Positions 9,499-17,564 of a stretch of DNA of 64,000 bases are shown here, piece after piece; positions within the stretch are counted from its first letter, which is position 1; every line of letters starts with the position of its first letter. This stretch comes from Microbacterium wangchenii (lineage in GTDB: Bacteria; Actinomycetota; Actinomycetes; Actinomycetales; Microbacteriaceae), in contig NZ_CP038266.1 in the NCBI RefSeq assembly GCF_004564355.1, positions 3,100,001-3,164,000 of the forward strand, read 5' to 3'. The notes beneath the pieces are model-generated. The model did no database searches, was not told where the DNA came from, and saw only the letters and a program-made list of their open reading frames with translations. Made by a program: the position numbers and the translations under genes.

Positions 9499-9597
9499 AT
9501 GACGGATCACGCGCGTTCTCTGTCCGCCTGGGAGGCGAACGGGACTGCCGGCATGATGATGGCCGGCCGCGCGACCTCGTGTCGAATGTGTCGCTGA
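9499..9597 (+). CDS. Met/Cys-rich leaderless small peptide, 32 aa
   Basis: A 32-codon frame from ATG 9499 to TGA 9595-9597, placed exactly at the predicted transcription start of a consensus-like promoter. It has no room for a ribosome site, so translation would be leaderless. Seven of its 32 residues contain sulfur: five Met, including an MMM run, and two Cys in the terminal CRMCR. I do not recognise the family. The size, position, sulfur bias and following alternative hairpins suggest a regulatory leader peptide for the winged-helix gene at 9782, but a free-standing small protein is equally possible. Confidence 0.45.
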   Translation: MTDHARSLSAWEANGTAGMMMAGRATSCRMCR

Positions 9598-9620
9598 CTC
9601 GGTGACCCCGCCCGACGCCC

Positions 9621-9644
9621 GCTTGCGCTTCTGAGCGCGCGAGC
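9621..9644 (+). promoter_or_regulatory. Mutually exclusive hairpins after the small ORF
   Basis: Two overlapping stems compete. GCTTGCGC (9621-9628) can pair with GCGCGAGC (9637-9644). Alternatively, GCGCT (9625-9629) can pair with AGCGC (9634-9638). They start 24 bases after the small-ORF stop. No T-run follows, so a Rho-independent terminator is unlikely; a translation-coupled switch is conceivable. Confidence 0.25.
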
Positions 9645-9781
9645 ACGCGTCCCCAGCATCCCGGCACCCGCGTCGATCACGCGTCCCCGGATGCTCCATC
9701 CCTGGCCATCGCGGCCCGCTCTCCCGCATTCGAACCGCGCTCTTCCCGCGCCGGTTCCCCCTTCTGAGGACAGCCATCATC

Positions 9782-10492
9782 ATGTCTACTCCCGCCCTGC
9801 TCGACCGTCCCGCTCCCACCCGCCACCTCCGTGCGGTCCCCACTCCCGCACCCGAGCCCGCCCCCGGCGCGGCGCGACACCTCCCCCCGGGCACCGCGCC
9901 GCGCGGATTCGCCCTGTACGTCGGCATCGACGAAGCCAAGGCGGCAGCCGATGGCGTGAGCCTGGGCGTCCTCGTCGAGGCCCTCCGCCGCACGCTCGCC
10001 GACCTCGCCCCCAGCGCCCAGACCTACGCCACGGTCGCGCTGGCCCCCACCGGGGCCGGCGGACGGGACGTCGACGTCGTGCGCCTCGCCCTGCACGAGC
10101 CCTCGGCGGTCGCCCGCACCAAGCAGGAGCCCGAGGACGCCGATGACCTCGCCGGCGGCGTCGTGGTGGACATCTCCCGCAAGCGCGTGCTCATCGACGG
10201 CGAATCGGCCGCCTTCACCTTCAAGGAGTTCGAGTTGCTGCAGTACCTCGTCCTGCGCGAAGGCCGCACGATCGACCGCAGCGAGCTGGTCGCGTCCCTG
10301 TGGCAGAACCCCGCCGACGACGACGCACCCGGCGAGCGCACCATCGATGTGCACGTCCGACGGCTGCGCGCCAAGCTCGGGCGCTTCGAAGACATCGTGC
10401 GCACCGTCCGTGGCGTCGGCTACCGCTTCGACCGGCACGCCGACGTCACGATCCGCTTCGGCCATGGCACCCCCTCCCCCGACCGGGTCTGA
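9782..10492 (+). CDS. OmpR-type winged-helix transcriptional regulator without receiver domain
   Basis: 236 aa. The N-terminal 40 residues are Pro/Ala-rich and probably disordered. A short alpha/beta region follows (about residues 41-105, FALYVGIDEAKAAADGVSLGVL). A clear Trans_reg_C winged helix spans about 120-220 (VVDISRKRVLIDGESAAFTFKEFELLQYLVLREGRTIDRSELV, then ERTIDVHVRRLRAKLG and VRTVRGVGYRF). There is no phospho-acceptor receiver domain and no adjacent kinase, so it is an orphan DNA-binding protein with an unknown N-terminal sensing part. The long 5' region (9598-9781) and the small ORF before it suggest regulation after transcription starts. Confidence 0.75.
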   Translation: MSTPALLDRPAPTRHLRAVPTPAPEPAPGAARHLPPGTAPRGFALYVGIDEAKAAADGVSLGVLVEALRRTLADLAPSAQTYATVALAPTGAGGRDVDVVRLALHEPSAVARTKQEPEDADDLAGGVVVDISRKRVLIDGESAAFTFKEFELLQYLVLREGRTIDRSELVASLWQNPADDDAPGERTIDVHVRRLRAKLGRFEDIVRTVRGVGYRFDRHADVTIRFGHGTPSPDRV

Positions 10493-10550
10493 CCCGCGAC
10501 GCGGGCCAGGCACCCAGGAGGATGTCGAGAGCACGACGTAGGGTGGCGGC

Positions 10551-11540
10551 ATGAGGCCGACAGGAGTGCGCGTACGGGCGTCCGCCCCACCGCGCGCCCC
10601 GCGCGATCCGCGTCCGTCCTCCCCCGCGCCACGGGAGACGGTCTACCGTCCGCGTCACCCGCTCGACCTGGCGCGCGCGGTGCTCGCGCAGCGCCACGGC
10701 GCGCACGATCCCGCCATGACGACGGCCGGCGGCGTCATCTGGCGCGCGAGCCGGACACCGGAGGGCATCGCGACCCTGGCGTTGCGCGAGGGTCCCGGCG
10801 GCACCGTGCGCGGTGCGGCGTGGGGCCCGGGCGCCGAGTGGGCCCTCGCCCAGCTCCCCGACCTCTGCGGAGCCCGGGACGACCCGGGCGACTTCGACCC
10901 GTCGCGCCACGCGCTCATCGCCGAGGCCCACCACCGCCACCCCGGACTGCGGATCGGTCGCACCGACCGCGTCTTCGATTCCCTGGCGAGCGCGGTCATG
11001 GAGCAGAAGGTCACCGCACTGCAGGCCTTCTCGGCGTGGCGCCGCATCCTCACGTGGTGCGGCGAGCGCGCGCCGGGCCCGACGCCCCGCCCGATGTTCG
11101 CGCCGCCGGACCTGGACGGCTGGCGCCGCATCCCCTCCTGGACGTGGCACCGCGCGGGCCTCGAGCCCCCGCAGTCGCGCACGATCGTCGACGCCGCCGC
11201 CCGGGCGGACTCCCTCGAACGCGCGAGCATCGCCGCCGCCGACGCAGCGGCCCGCGAGGCGGTGCTTACGAGTGTGCGCGGCGTGGGGGTGTGGACGAGC
11301 GCCGAGACCCGCATCCGCGCGTTCGGCGACCCGGACGCGGTGAGCGTGGGCGATTACCACCTCGCGCACCACGTCGGATACGCCCTGACCGGCCACCGCG
11401 TGGACGACGACGGGATGCTCGAGCTCCTCGCCCCCTGGGCGGGGCAGCGTCAGCGGGCCATCCGCCTCATCTACGCCAGTGGCGTCATCGAGCCGCGGCG
11501 CGGGCCGCGCGTGCACCCCGAGGACCACCGGGCCCGATGA
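10551..11540 (+). CDS. DNA-3-methyladenine glycosylase 2 family (AlkA-like)
   Basis: 329 aa HhH-GPD superfamily base-excision enzyme, which would remove alkylated bases from DNA. The C-terminal half carries the hairpin LTSVRGVGVWTSAETRIRAFGDPDAVSVGDYHL; the Asp of VGDYHL is the expected catalytic residue that follows the hairpin. Upstream, VFDSLASAVMEQKVTALQAFSAWRRI matches the family segment containing the conserved Q-K (MEQKV). The start at ATG 10551 follows closely on the winged-helix gene (58 bp). Substrate range cannot be read from sequence. Confidence 0.88.
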   Translation: MRPTGVRVRASAPPRAPRDPRPSSPAPRETVYRPRHPLDLARAVLAQRHGAHDPAMTTAGGVIWRASRTPEGIATLALREGPGGTVRGAAWGPGAEWALAQLPDLCGARDDPGDFDPSRHALIAEAHHRHPGLRIGRTDRVFDSLASAVMEQKVTALQAFSAWRRILTWCGERAPGPTPRPMFAPPDLDGWRRIPSWTWHRAGLEPPQSRTIVDAAARADSLERASIAAADAAAREAVLTSVRGVGVWTSAETRIRAFGDPDAVSVGDYHLAHHVGYALTGHRVDDDGMLELLAPWAGQRQRAIRLIYASGVIEPRRGPRVHPEDHRAR

Positions 11541-11580
11541 CCGCGGGGCGGATGTCGGCACCCCGGAGCACACTGCCCTC

Positions 11581-11994
11581 ATGTCCACGACACTGAACCC
11601 CTACCTGTCCTTCCGCGACACCGCGCGCGCTGCGATGGAGTTCTACCGCTCCGTCTTCGGCGGCGAGCTCGCGATCGACACCTTCGCGGCGTACGACATG
11701 GGTCAGGACCCCGCCGAGAACGATCTGGTGATGCACGCCCAGCTGGACACCCCCGGGGGGTTCACCCTCATGGCCTCGGACACGCCGCGGTCGCTGCCCT
11801 ACGCTCCTCCGGCAGGGTTCGCGGTGTCGCTCAGCGGGGACGACGACTCGGAGCTCGAGGGCTACTGGCATGCGCTCAGCGACGGCGGCGCGATCACGAT
11901 GCCGCTCGAGACGCCGCCGTGGGGCGGCCGATTCGGCATGCTTACCGACCGCTTCGGCGTCGACTGGATGGTCTCGATCGCACCGCGGAACTGA
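11581..11994 (+). CDS. VOC-superfamily protein, PhnB/YjdN-like
   Basis: 137 aa. It is the two-repeat beta-alpha-beta-beta-beta fold of the PhnB/3-demethylubiquinone-methyltransferase-like branch. LNPYLSFRDTARAAMEFYRSVFGGELAI opens the first repeat and WGGRFGMLTDRFGVDWMVSI closes the second. Members of this branch often lack the full metal triad of glyoxalase I and their reactions are mostly unknown. The ATG at 11581 begins MSTTLNPYLSF, as in relatives; an earlier in-frame codon would run back into the glycosylase gene. Confidence 0.85.
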   Translation: MSTTLNPYLSFRDTARAAMEFYRSVFGGELAIDTFAAYDMGQDPAENDLVMHAQLDTPGGFTLMASDTPRSLPYAPPAGFAVSLSGDDDSELEGYWHALSDGGAITMPLETPPWGGRFGMLTDRFGVDWMVSIAPRN

Positions 11995-12020
11995 CCCGGC
12001 GCAGGCTCTAGGCTGACCGT

Positions 12021-12242
12021 ATGTCCGAACCCCGCACCGGCTGGCCACGCGGCCGCACCCAGTGGATCCTGGGCACGATCCTGCTCGTGGCCCTGGGCGT
12101 GCTCTTCGGGATGGTGTTCGGGAACGTGTGGCTGGGCGTCGTCCTGAGCGCCGTCATCTCGATCGGCTGGCTCCTCGCGTACGAGTCGTGGCGCGGACGC
12201 AATTCCGGCGTCAACGACCCCGACCGCGGCGTCGAACTCTGA
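12021..12242 (+). CDS. Small two-helix membrane protein, 73 aa
   Basis: The N-terminal 14 residues are polar and basic (MSEPRTGWPRGRTQ). Two hydrophobic helices follow (about 15-33, WILGTILLVALGVLFGMVF, and 37-54, WLGVVLSAVISIGWLLAYE), then a charged tail. Similar unnamed proteins are common in Microbacteriaceae. Its stop is eight bases before the GTG start of the EamA transporter reading frame, so the two are probably co-transcribed. Function unknown. Confidence 0.65.
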   Translation: MSEPRTGWPRGRTQWILGTILLVALGVLFGMVFGNVWLGVVLSAVISIGWLLAYESWRGRNSGVNDPDRGVEL

Positions 12243-12250
12243 GCCCGCCG

Positions 12251-13200
12251 GTGGCGGCGCGCGGGTGGCCGATCGCGGCGATCGGGGCGTCGGTGATCCT
12301 GTGGTCGTTCGCCTACGTGCTGTCGGGCTGGGCCCTGGAGACCGGATCGCCCGCCGTCCTGTCGGTGAGTCGCTTCGGTCTCGCACTCGTCGTGCTCATT
12401 CCTCTCGCCGTGCGGCGCCCCGCCTTCGTGCGCACGCTGCGTCAACCCCGCACGATCCTGCTGGGCCTCACCGGCGTCACGCTCTACTACTCCCTCGCCA
12501 ACATCGGCCTGCTCTTCACGACCCCCGGCACGGCGGCGCTCGTGGTCTCGCTGCTGCCGGTGCTCACGGCGATCGCCGCCGTCGTGATGATCGGGGAACG
12601 GCTGTCGTTGCGTACGGTCATCGGCCTGATCCTGGCCTCCCTCGGCGTCGCCCTCGTCGCCGCATCCGGATTCCGCTTCGACCTCGGCGTCGTGTTGAAC
12701 ATCGGGGCGCTGGCAGTTACGCCGTCTACACGGTGCTGCTGCGTCGCGACGGGGGGCGACCGGATGCTCCGGACGCGCTGTCGCTGGCCACCGCCACCGG
12801 CGTGTGGGGCACCGCGCTCATGCTGCCCTGGCTGGGCTGGGAGGCGGTGACGGGCACGATCGCCGTGCCCTCTGATGCACGCGGACTCCTCAGCATCCTC
12901 ATCCTCGCGCTCGTGGTCACCGCGCCCACGCTGGTGCTGTTCAACTACGGCGCCGAGAGGGTGCCCGCTGCCATCTCCGGCGTCTCGACCGCTGCCATCC
13001 CGGCGTTCGGGTACGCTTTCGCCCTCGTCCTGGGCGAGCCGCTGGACCCGGTCAAGGCGATCGGCGGCGCCGTGGCCCTCGCCGGGGTGGTCATCGCGAC
13101 ACTCGCGACGCCCGGGGCGGAACCGAGTCCACCCGGATCGGGATTGCCCGAACCCGCCGAGCTGGCCCCGGACGAACCGGACGTCACGCCCAGAGGGTGA
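12251..13200 (+). pseudogene. EamA/DMT-family transporter, interrupted by a one-base frameshift
   Basis: Two adjacent frames together encode a normal drug/metabolite exporter of about 316 residues with ten membrane helices. Residues 1 to about 154 read from GTG 12251 to about 12712 (AIGASVILWSFAYVLSGWAL ... DLGVVLNIGAL). The remainder continues in another frame from about 12714 (GSYAVYTVLLRRDGG ... AISGVSTAAIPAFGYAFALVLGEPLDP) to 13200. Adding one base near 12713-12716, for example a third G in CTGGCAG, restores the reading. It is either a recent inactivation or a sequencing error in a G run. The 3' end overlaps the convergent sigma-factor gene by 17 bp. Confidence 0.85.
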
Positions 13201-14065
13201 GCTTCGCGGGGTTGACCATGATCCACACGTCGGTGACCCGGCCGCCTTCGACGCCCGCCGTCCACACGCTGTGCACCTGCCCGCTCGCCGTGCGCGCGAG
13301 GAACCCGAGGCCGTCCGGCGTCGCGACCGGCTCGAGGACGGTCCCGGGCTGAAGATGCGGGAGCCCGAGCAGGAACCGGGCCACCCGGTCAGCGCCGAGC
13401 ACGGGTCGCCGCGCCGCCGACACGACTCCGCCGCCGTCGGAGTGCAGCACGACATCGGGGGCCAGCACGCTCACGACGGCGTGGTAATCGCCGGTCAGCG
13501 ACGCCACCGCGAACGCCTGCACGAGGGCGTCGTGGTGTTCGCGCGAGGCCATCCGCGCGCGCCTGTCCCGGATGTGACGCCGTGCGGAGGACGCCAGCTG
13601 GCGCGTGGCCGCCTCGGATCGGCCGATGGCGGCGGCGATCTCGGCGAAGCTCAGATCGAACACGTCGTGCAGCACGAAAGCCACGCGTTCGGCGGGGGTC
13701 AGGGCCTCCAGCACCAGCAGCAGCGCCGTGCTCACGGCGTCGTTGCGCACCGACACGTCCAGTGGGTCTTCGCCCGAGCGGGCCCCCGTCACCAGATCCG
13801 AGTGCGCCGGCACCGGCTCGGGCAGCCACTCCCCGACGTAGTGCTCGTGCCGCATGCGCGCAGAGCCGAGCACGTCCAGGCACACGCGGCCGACCGTGCG
13901 CCCGAGCCACGCGCCGGGAGAGCGGATCGCGGCCCGGTCGTCCTCGGGCATCCGGAACCAGCGCGCATAGGTCTCCTGCACGGCGTCTTCGGCGTCGGCG
14001 ACGGTGCCCAGCATCCGGTACGCCATCGCCGTCAGTTGCGACCGCTCCGTCTCCACGTCGAACAC
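13184..14065 (-). CDS. ECF sigma factor with SnoaL-like C-terminal domain (ECF41/SigJ type)
   Basis: 293 aa. Sigma region 2 (residues about 5-70, LTAMAYRMLGTVADAEDAVQETYARWFR) and region 4 (about 105-165, LTPAERVAFVLHDVFDLSFAEIAAAIGRSEAATRQLASSARRHI) are followed by an extra domain of about 110 residues with a SnoaL/NTF2 fold (YHAVVSVLAPDVVLHSDGGG ... VWIMVNPAKLTLWA). In ECF41 proteins this extension replaces a separate anti-sigma factor; the NPxKL-like motif at the end (NPAKL) is the hallmark. No anti-sigma gene is adjacent. The divergent NmrA-like gene is the kind of neighbour usually found with ECF41 and a likely target. Confidence 0.9.
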   Translation of the reverse strand: MFDVETERSQLTAMAYRMLGTVADAEDAVQETYARWFRMPEDDRAAIRSPGAWLGRTVGRVCLDVLGSARMRHEHYVGEWLPEPVPAHSDLVTGARSGEDPLDVSVRNDAVSTALLLVLEALTPAERVAFVLHDVFDLSFAEIAAAIGRSEAATRQLASSARRHIRDRRARMASREHHDALVQAFAVASLTGDYHAVVSVLAPDVVLHSDGGGVVSAARRPVLGADRVARFLLGLPHLQPGTVLEPVATPDGLGFLARTASGQVHSVWTAGVEGGRVTDVWIMVNPAKLTLWA

Positions 14066-14194
14066 GTCCCGCGCCTCCCCGCCTCAGCGTAGGGCAGCGC
14101 GAACCTCACGTTCGCGCATGCTGCATCGTCGGGAGGGTATGAACCGGATCGTGCAGCAGACAGGTCGGATCGTGCGGGAGAGGAGCGGACAGCG

Positions 14195-14947
14195 GTGAGG
14201 ATCGCGGTGGCCGGGGGTACCGGCGCGGTCGGACGCCATGCCGTCGCGGCGTTGCGTGCGGCCGGACACGAGCCGGTGGTGATCTCGCGCGGCAGGGGCG
14301 TCGACGTGCGGAGCACCGCAGGGCTGGATGCGGCGCTGGAGGGCGTGGATGCGGTGATCGATGCGCTCAGCGTCGAGACGCTGGACGGCGCGGAGTCGGT
14401 GGAGTTCTTCCGCGAGACGACGCAGAACCTCCTCGCCGCAGAGGCACGGGCGGGAGTGGGGCATCACGTGGCCCTCTCCATCGTCGCGATCGACCACGCC
14501 CCGTTCGGGTACTACGCCGGAAAGGTCGCGCAGGAGGAGCTCGTCGGAGTCGGCGAGATCCCGTGGACGATCCTCCGGGCGGCGCAATTCCACGAATTCG
14601 CCGCGCAGATGTATGACCGCGCGAAGGTCGGACCGCTGCGCGTCGCGCCGCGGATGCGGACGCAGCCGGTCGCCGCGCGCGAGGTCGGTGACGCCCTGGC
14701 TGCGATCGCGGTCGCGAGCCCGGCGGGGCGGGTTCCTGATCTCGCCGGCCCGCGTGAGGAGAGCCTTGTGCGCATGGTGCGGGCTTACGCCCGCGCGATC
14801 GGTTCGCACGGGTGGATCCCCGCGGTGCCGGTGCCTGGGGCCTTCGGCCGCGCGCAGCGCGACGGATCGCTCCTGCCCGACGCCTCCGCCACGCTCGGAC
14901 GCGAGACGTTCGATCAGTGGCTCGCCGGGCTCCGCCCGCCCAGGTGA
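14195..14947 (+). CDS. NmrA/atypical SDR NAD(P)-binding oxidoreductase
   Basis: 250 aa Rossmann protein. The N-terminal glycine motif is VAGGTGAVGR (residues 4-13), and HHVALSIVAIDHAPFGYYAGKVAQEELV holds a YxxxK-like pair (Y...K) of the extended SDR class. It belongs with NAD(P)H-binding epimerase/quinone-reductase-like proteins; the substrate is unknown. It starts at GTG 14195, behind GAGAGGAGCGGACAG. It is divergent from the ECF41-type sigma factor (129 bp between starts) and is probably the output gene of that sigma factor. Confidence 0.82.
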   Translation: MRIAVAGGTGAVGRHAVAALRAAGHEPVVISRGRGVDVRSTAGLDAALEGVDAVIDALSVETLDGAESVEFFRETTQNLLAAEARAGVGHHVALSIVAIDHAPFGYYAGKVAQEELVGVGEIPWTILRAAQFHEFAAQMYDRAKVGPLRVAPRMRTQPVAAREVGDALAAIAVASPAGRVPDLAGPREESLVRMVRAYARAIGSHGWIPAVPVPGAFGRAQRDGSLLPDASATLGRETFDQWLAGLRPPR

Positions 14948-14956
14948 GGCGAGGGG

Positions 14957-15790
14957 CTACATCTCCTCGTGCGTGTCTGGGTCGGCGTCCCACAGGCGGC
15001 CCCGGCGCAGCCCGGAGAGGGCGTCGACCTCGTCGGCGGTGAGCTCGAAGCCGAACACGTCGGCGTTCTCCCGTTGCCGCTGCGCGTCGCCCGATTTGGG
15101 GATGGGCGTGGAGCCCGCCTGCACGTGCCACCGCAGCACCGCCTGGGTGGGCGTCACGCCGTGGGCCTCGGCGACCTCTTTCACGACCGATTCGCCGAGC
15201 AGCTCGCTGCGGCGCGCGAGCGGGCTCCAGCTCTCGGTGCGGATGCCGAGTTCGGCGTGCACGGCGCGCAGCTGGTCTTGCGGGAAGTACGGATGCAGCT
15301 CCACCTGGTTCACCGCCGGCACGACGCCGGTCTCCTCGACGAGGCGGCGCAGCATCGGCTCGGTGAAGTTCGAGACCCCGATCGAGCGCACCGACCCCGC
15401 TGCCCGCAGGTCGATCATCGCCCGCCAGGTGTCGACGTACTTGTCGACGCTGGGGTTCGGCCAGTGGATGAGGTACAGGTCGATGCGATCCAGGCCCATC
15501 GCGTCCAGGGACCGCCGTGCGCTGGCCGTCGCCTCGTCGTAGCCGTGGTCACGGCCGGGGATCTTGGTCGTGACGAGGATCTCATCGCGCGGGATGCCGC
15601 TGCGGCGGACCGCCTCGCCCACCTCGGCCTCGTTCTCGTAGTTCACGGCCGAATCGAGCAGGCGGTAGCCCGCCTCCAGCGCGGAGACCATCGCGGTCAC
15701 GCCCGCTTCGCCGCGCAGGTTGTAGGTGCCAAGCCCGAGCTCGGGGAAGGCGGTGCCGTCGTTGAGGGGAACGCTGGGGATGCCTGGCAT
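14957..15790 (-). CDS. Aldo/keto reductase
   Basis: 277 aa (beta/alpha)8 NADPH oxidoreductase. The catalytic tetrad is recognisable: Asp in LLDSAVNYENE (D and Y), Lys in ILVTTKIPG and His in LYLIHWPNP. The cofactor tail IPKSGDAQRQREN lies near the C-terminus. It resembles 2,5-diketogluconate reductase and general aldehyde/ketone reductases, so a precise substrate cannot be given. The ATG at 15790 (MPGIPSVPLNDGTAFPELGLGTYNL) matches family N-termini; nine upstream codons are in frame but unsupported. Confidence 0.9.
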   Translation of the reverse strand: MPGIPSVPLNDGTAFPELGLGTYNLRGEAGVTAMVSALEAGYRLLDSAVNYENEAEVGEAVRRSGIPRDEILVTTKIPGRDHGYDEATASARRSLDAMGLDRIDLYLIHWPNPSVDKYVDTWRAMIDLRAAGSVRSIGVSNFTEPMLRRLVEETGVVPAVNQVELHPYFPQDQLRAVHAELGIRTESWSPLARRSELLGESVVKEVAEAHGVTPTQAVLRWHVQAGSTPIPKSGDAQRQRENADVFGFELTADEVDALSGLRRGRLWDADPDTHEEM

Positions 15791-15852
15791 GCGCCCATCC
15801 TCCCCCGGGTACGACACGGGCGCGCCGCGGTTGCGCCCCCGGGGCCGAGCCG

Positions 15853-16416
15853 CTAGCCGTCAGCGCGTGCGCCTCCGGCTGCCGGCGCCACGAGCTCGAA
15901 CAGCTCGCACGTCGTGTCGTAGTACCGGTCGGTCGGGCCGAGCGCGCGCATCCCGATGCGGCGGCACACGCCCTGCGAGGCGACGTTGGCGGGGTTCGTC
16001 ACCGCGACGATGCGCGGGATCCCGGCCGCCCACGCCTCCGCCAGCACCGCGGCGGCGGCTTCCGCAGCGTACCCGGAGCCCCACGCGTCGGGATGCAGGT
16101 GCCAGCCGATCTCGATGTCTTCGGGCTTTCCCGGTGCCGCAGCATCCGCAGACCAGGGGATGCGCTTGAGCAGCAGGACCCCCAGCCGGTCACCGCGGTG
16201 GGTCGTGATCGCCCGGACCCCGAGCGCGCCGTCCTCCAAGCTCGCCCACCTGCCGACCAGGGCGCGAGCCTCAGCCGGGTCGGTCAGCACGCGCGGATTC
16301 CGTCCGAGGTAGCGCTGGACCTCCATCCGCGAGTACATGTCGAAGACGAACGCGAGATCGTCCGCATCCGTCGTGAACGGGCGCAGCGTCAGCCGCGCGG
16401 TCTGCACCGGGGTCAT
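15853..16416 (-). CDS. GNAT acetyltransferase, RimJ/RimL type
   Basis: 187 aa. The N-terminal TARLTLRPFTTDADDLAFVFDMYSR is the standard opening of RimJ/RimL-like N-acetyltransferases. EIGWHLHPDAWGSGYAAEAAAAVLAEAW (about residues 115-142) contains the acetyl-CoA loop, and NPANVASQGVCRRIGMR is the usual last helix and strand. Such proteins acetylate protein N-termini or small amines; the target is unknown. The ATG at 16416 overlaps the stop of the ElaA-like gene by 4 bp, so the two acetyltransferases are translationally coupled. Confidence 0.88.
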   Translation of the reverse strand: MTPVQTARLTLRPFTTDADDLAFVFDMYSRMEVQRYLGRNPRVLTDPAEARALVGRWASLEDGALGVRAITTHRGDRLGVLLLKRIPWSADAAAPGKPEDIEIGWHLHPDAWGSGYAAEAAAAVLAEAWAAGIPRIVAVTNPANVASQGVCRRIGMRALGPTDRYYDTTCELFELVAPAAGGARADG

Positions 16417-16853
16417 GATCTCCTCATCGGGATGTGCGGGATGCCGTCCTCCTCGAACGGCTCGCCCGAGCGGACGAAGCCGAAGCGGGCGTACCAGTCC
16501 TCGAGCTGCATCTGCGCGTCCAGGGCGATGGGCAGGTCCGGCGCGAGCTCGGCGCACCGTGCCACGGCGGCGCGCATGAGGTCGCCGGCGTACCCGCGCC
16601 CCCGCGCCGGCGCGGCGGTGGCCACCCGCCCGATGCGCATTCCGCCCTCGTCGCGGAGGATCCGCAGTGTCGCGGCGACCTCCGGTCCCTCCGCGATCCA
16701 CATGAGTTCGGCTCCCCGCTCGATGTCGCGCCCGTCGATCTCGGGATAGGCGGCCTCCTGCTCGACGACGAAGACGCTCACCCGCAGCCACAGGATGCGG
16801 TAGAGCGTGATCGGGTCGATGTCGGCGACGGCTGCTCGGTGGATCTGAGGCAC
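16413..16853 (-). CDS. ElaA-like GNAT acetyltransferase
   Basis: 146 aa, the normal length of ElaA. The signature LYRILWLRVSVFVVEQEAAYPEIDGRD (residues about 17-43) is diagnostic for this branch. RIGRVATAAPARGRGYAGDLMRAA is the acetyl-CoA loop, and WYARFGFVRSGEPFEEDGIPHIPM is the conserved C-terminus. The biological substrate of ElaA is not settled. First gene of a two-gene unit with the RimJ-like gene. It is divergent from the maltose-acetyltransferase-like gene at 16983. Confidence 0.9.
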   Translation of the reverse strand: MPQIHRAAVADIDPITLYRILWLRVSVFVVEQEAAYPEIDGRDIERGAELMWIAEGPEVAATLRILRDEGGMRIGRVATAAPARGRGYAGDLMRAAVARCAELAPDLPIALDAQMQLEDWYARFGFVRSGEPFEEDGIPHIPMRRS

Positions 16854-16982
16854 CCGATGACATTACCGGCCTCACGCGGGCGCCGCGCGCCGCGGATGGG
16901 GGTGGGCACATTCACCGTCATCGCCGGTGGAATCCGATGAAGGCCGTGTCTGAATGAGTCGGTCGTGGGTGAGAATCCCCCC

Positions 16983-17564
16983 ATGGAACTCCACGACCTT
17001 CTCGAGGCGCTCGATGCCGGCACCACCATCACCGGCGACTCGCCACTGCACCGCGTCATGCACGACGTCAGTCAGGAAGCGCTGCGGATCACCGGGGAGC
17101 TCAACAGCGGCTACCACGAACCGGCACGGGTACGCGAACTGCTGTCGCAGCTGACGGGGAAGGACGTCGACGAGTCGGTGACGGTGTTCCCGCCATTCTC
17201 CGCCGACTTCGGCAAGAACATCACGCTGGGCAGGCGCGTGTTCATCAACTCCGGATGCCGATTCCAGGACCAGGGCGGCGTGTTCGTGGGAGACGACTGC
17301 CTCATCGGGCACAACGTCGTGTTCGCCACGCTCAACCACGACCTCGATCCGAGCCGTCGAGCAGACATGCACCCGTCACGGATCGTCGTCGGCCGCAACG
17401 TCTGGCTCGGCGCGAACGTCACCGTCCTGCCCGGCGTCACCATCGGGGACAACGCCGTCGTGGGCGCGGCATCCGTTGTGACGAAGGACGTAGCCGAGAA
17501 CTCGATCGCCGTGGGCTCGCCGGCGCGAGTGGTCCGCGTGCTGACCGATCAGGTCACGGGATGA
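16983..17564 (+). CDS. Hexapeptide-repeat O-acetyltransferase (Maa/LacA/NodL type)
   Basis: 193 aa. An N-terminal helical Mac-type domain (residues about 1-55) precedes a left-handed beta-helix built of hexapeptide repeats. The catalytic His lies in FATLNHDLDPSRR, and the end GVTIGDNAVVGAASVVTKDVAENSIAVGSPARVV is typical. It would transfer acetyl from acetyl-CoA to a sugar hydroxyl. The start is ATG 16983 (MELHDLLEAL); a GTG 18 bases earlier is in frame. The 3' end overlaps the convergent soxR by 11 bp. Confidence 0.88.
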   Translation: MELHDLLEALDAGTTITGDSPLHRVMHDVSQEALRITGELNSGYHEPARVRELLSQLTGKDVDESVTVFPPFSADFGKNITLGRRVFINSGCRFQDQGGVFVGDDCLIGHNVVFATLNHDLDPSRRADMHPSRIVVGRNVWLGANVTVLPGVTIGDNAVVGAASVVTKDVAENSIAVGSPARVVRVLTDQVTG

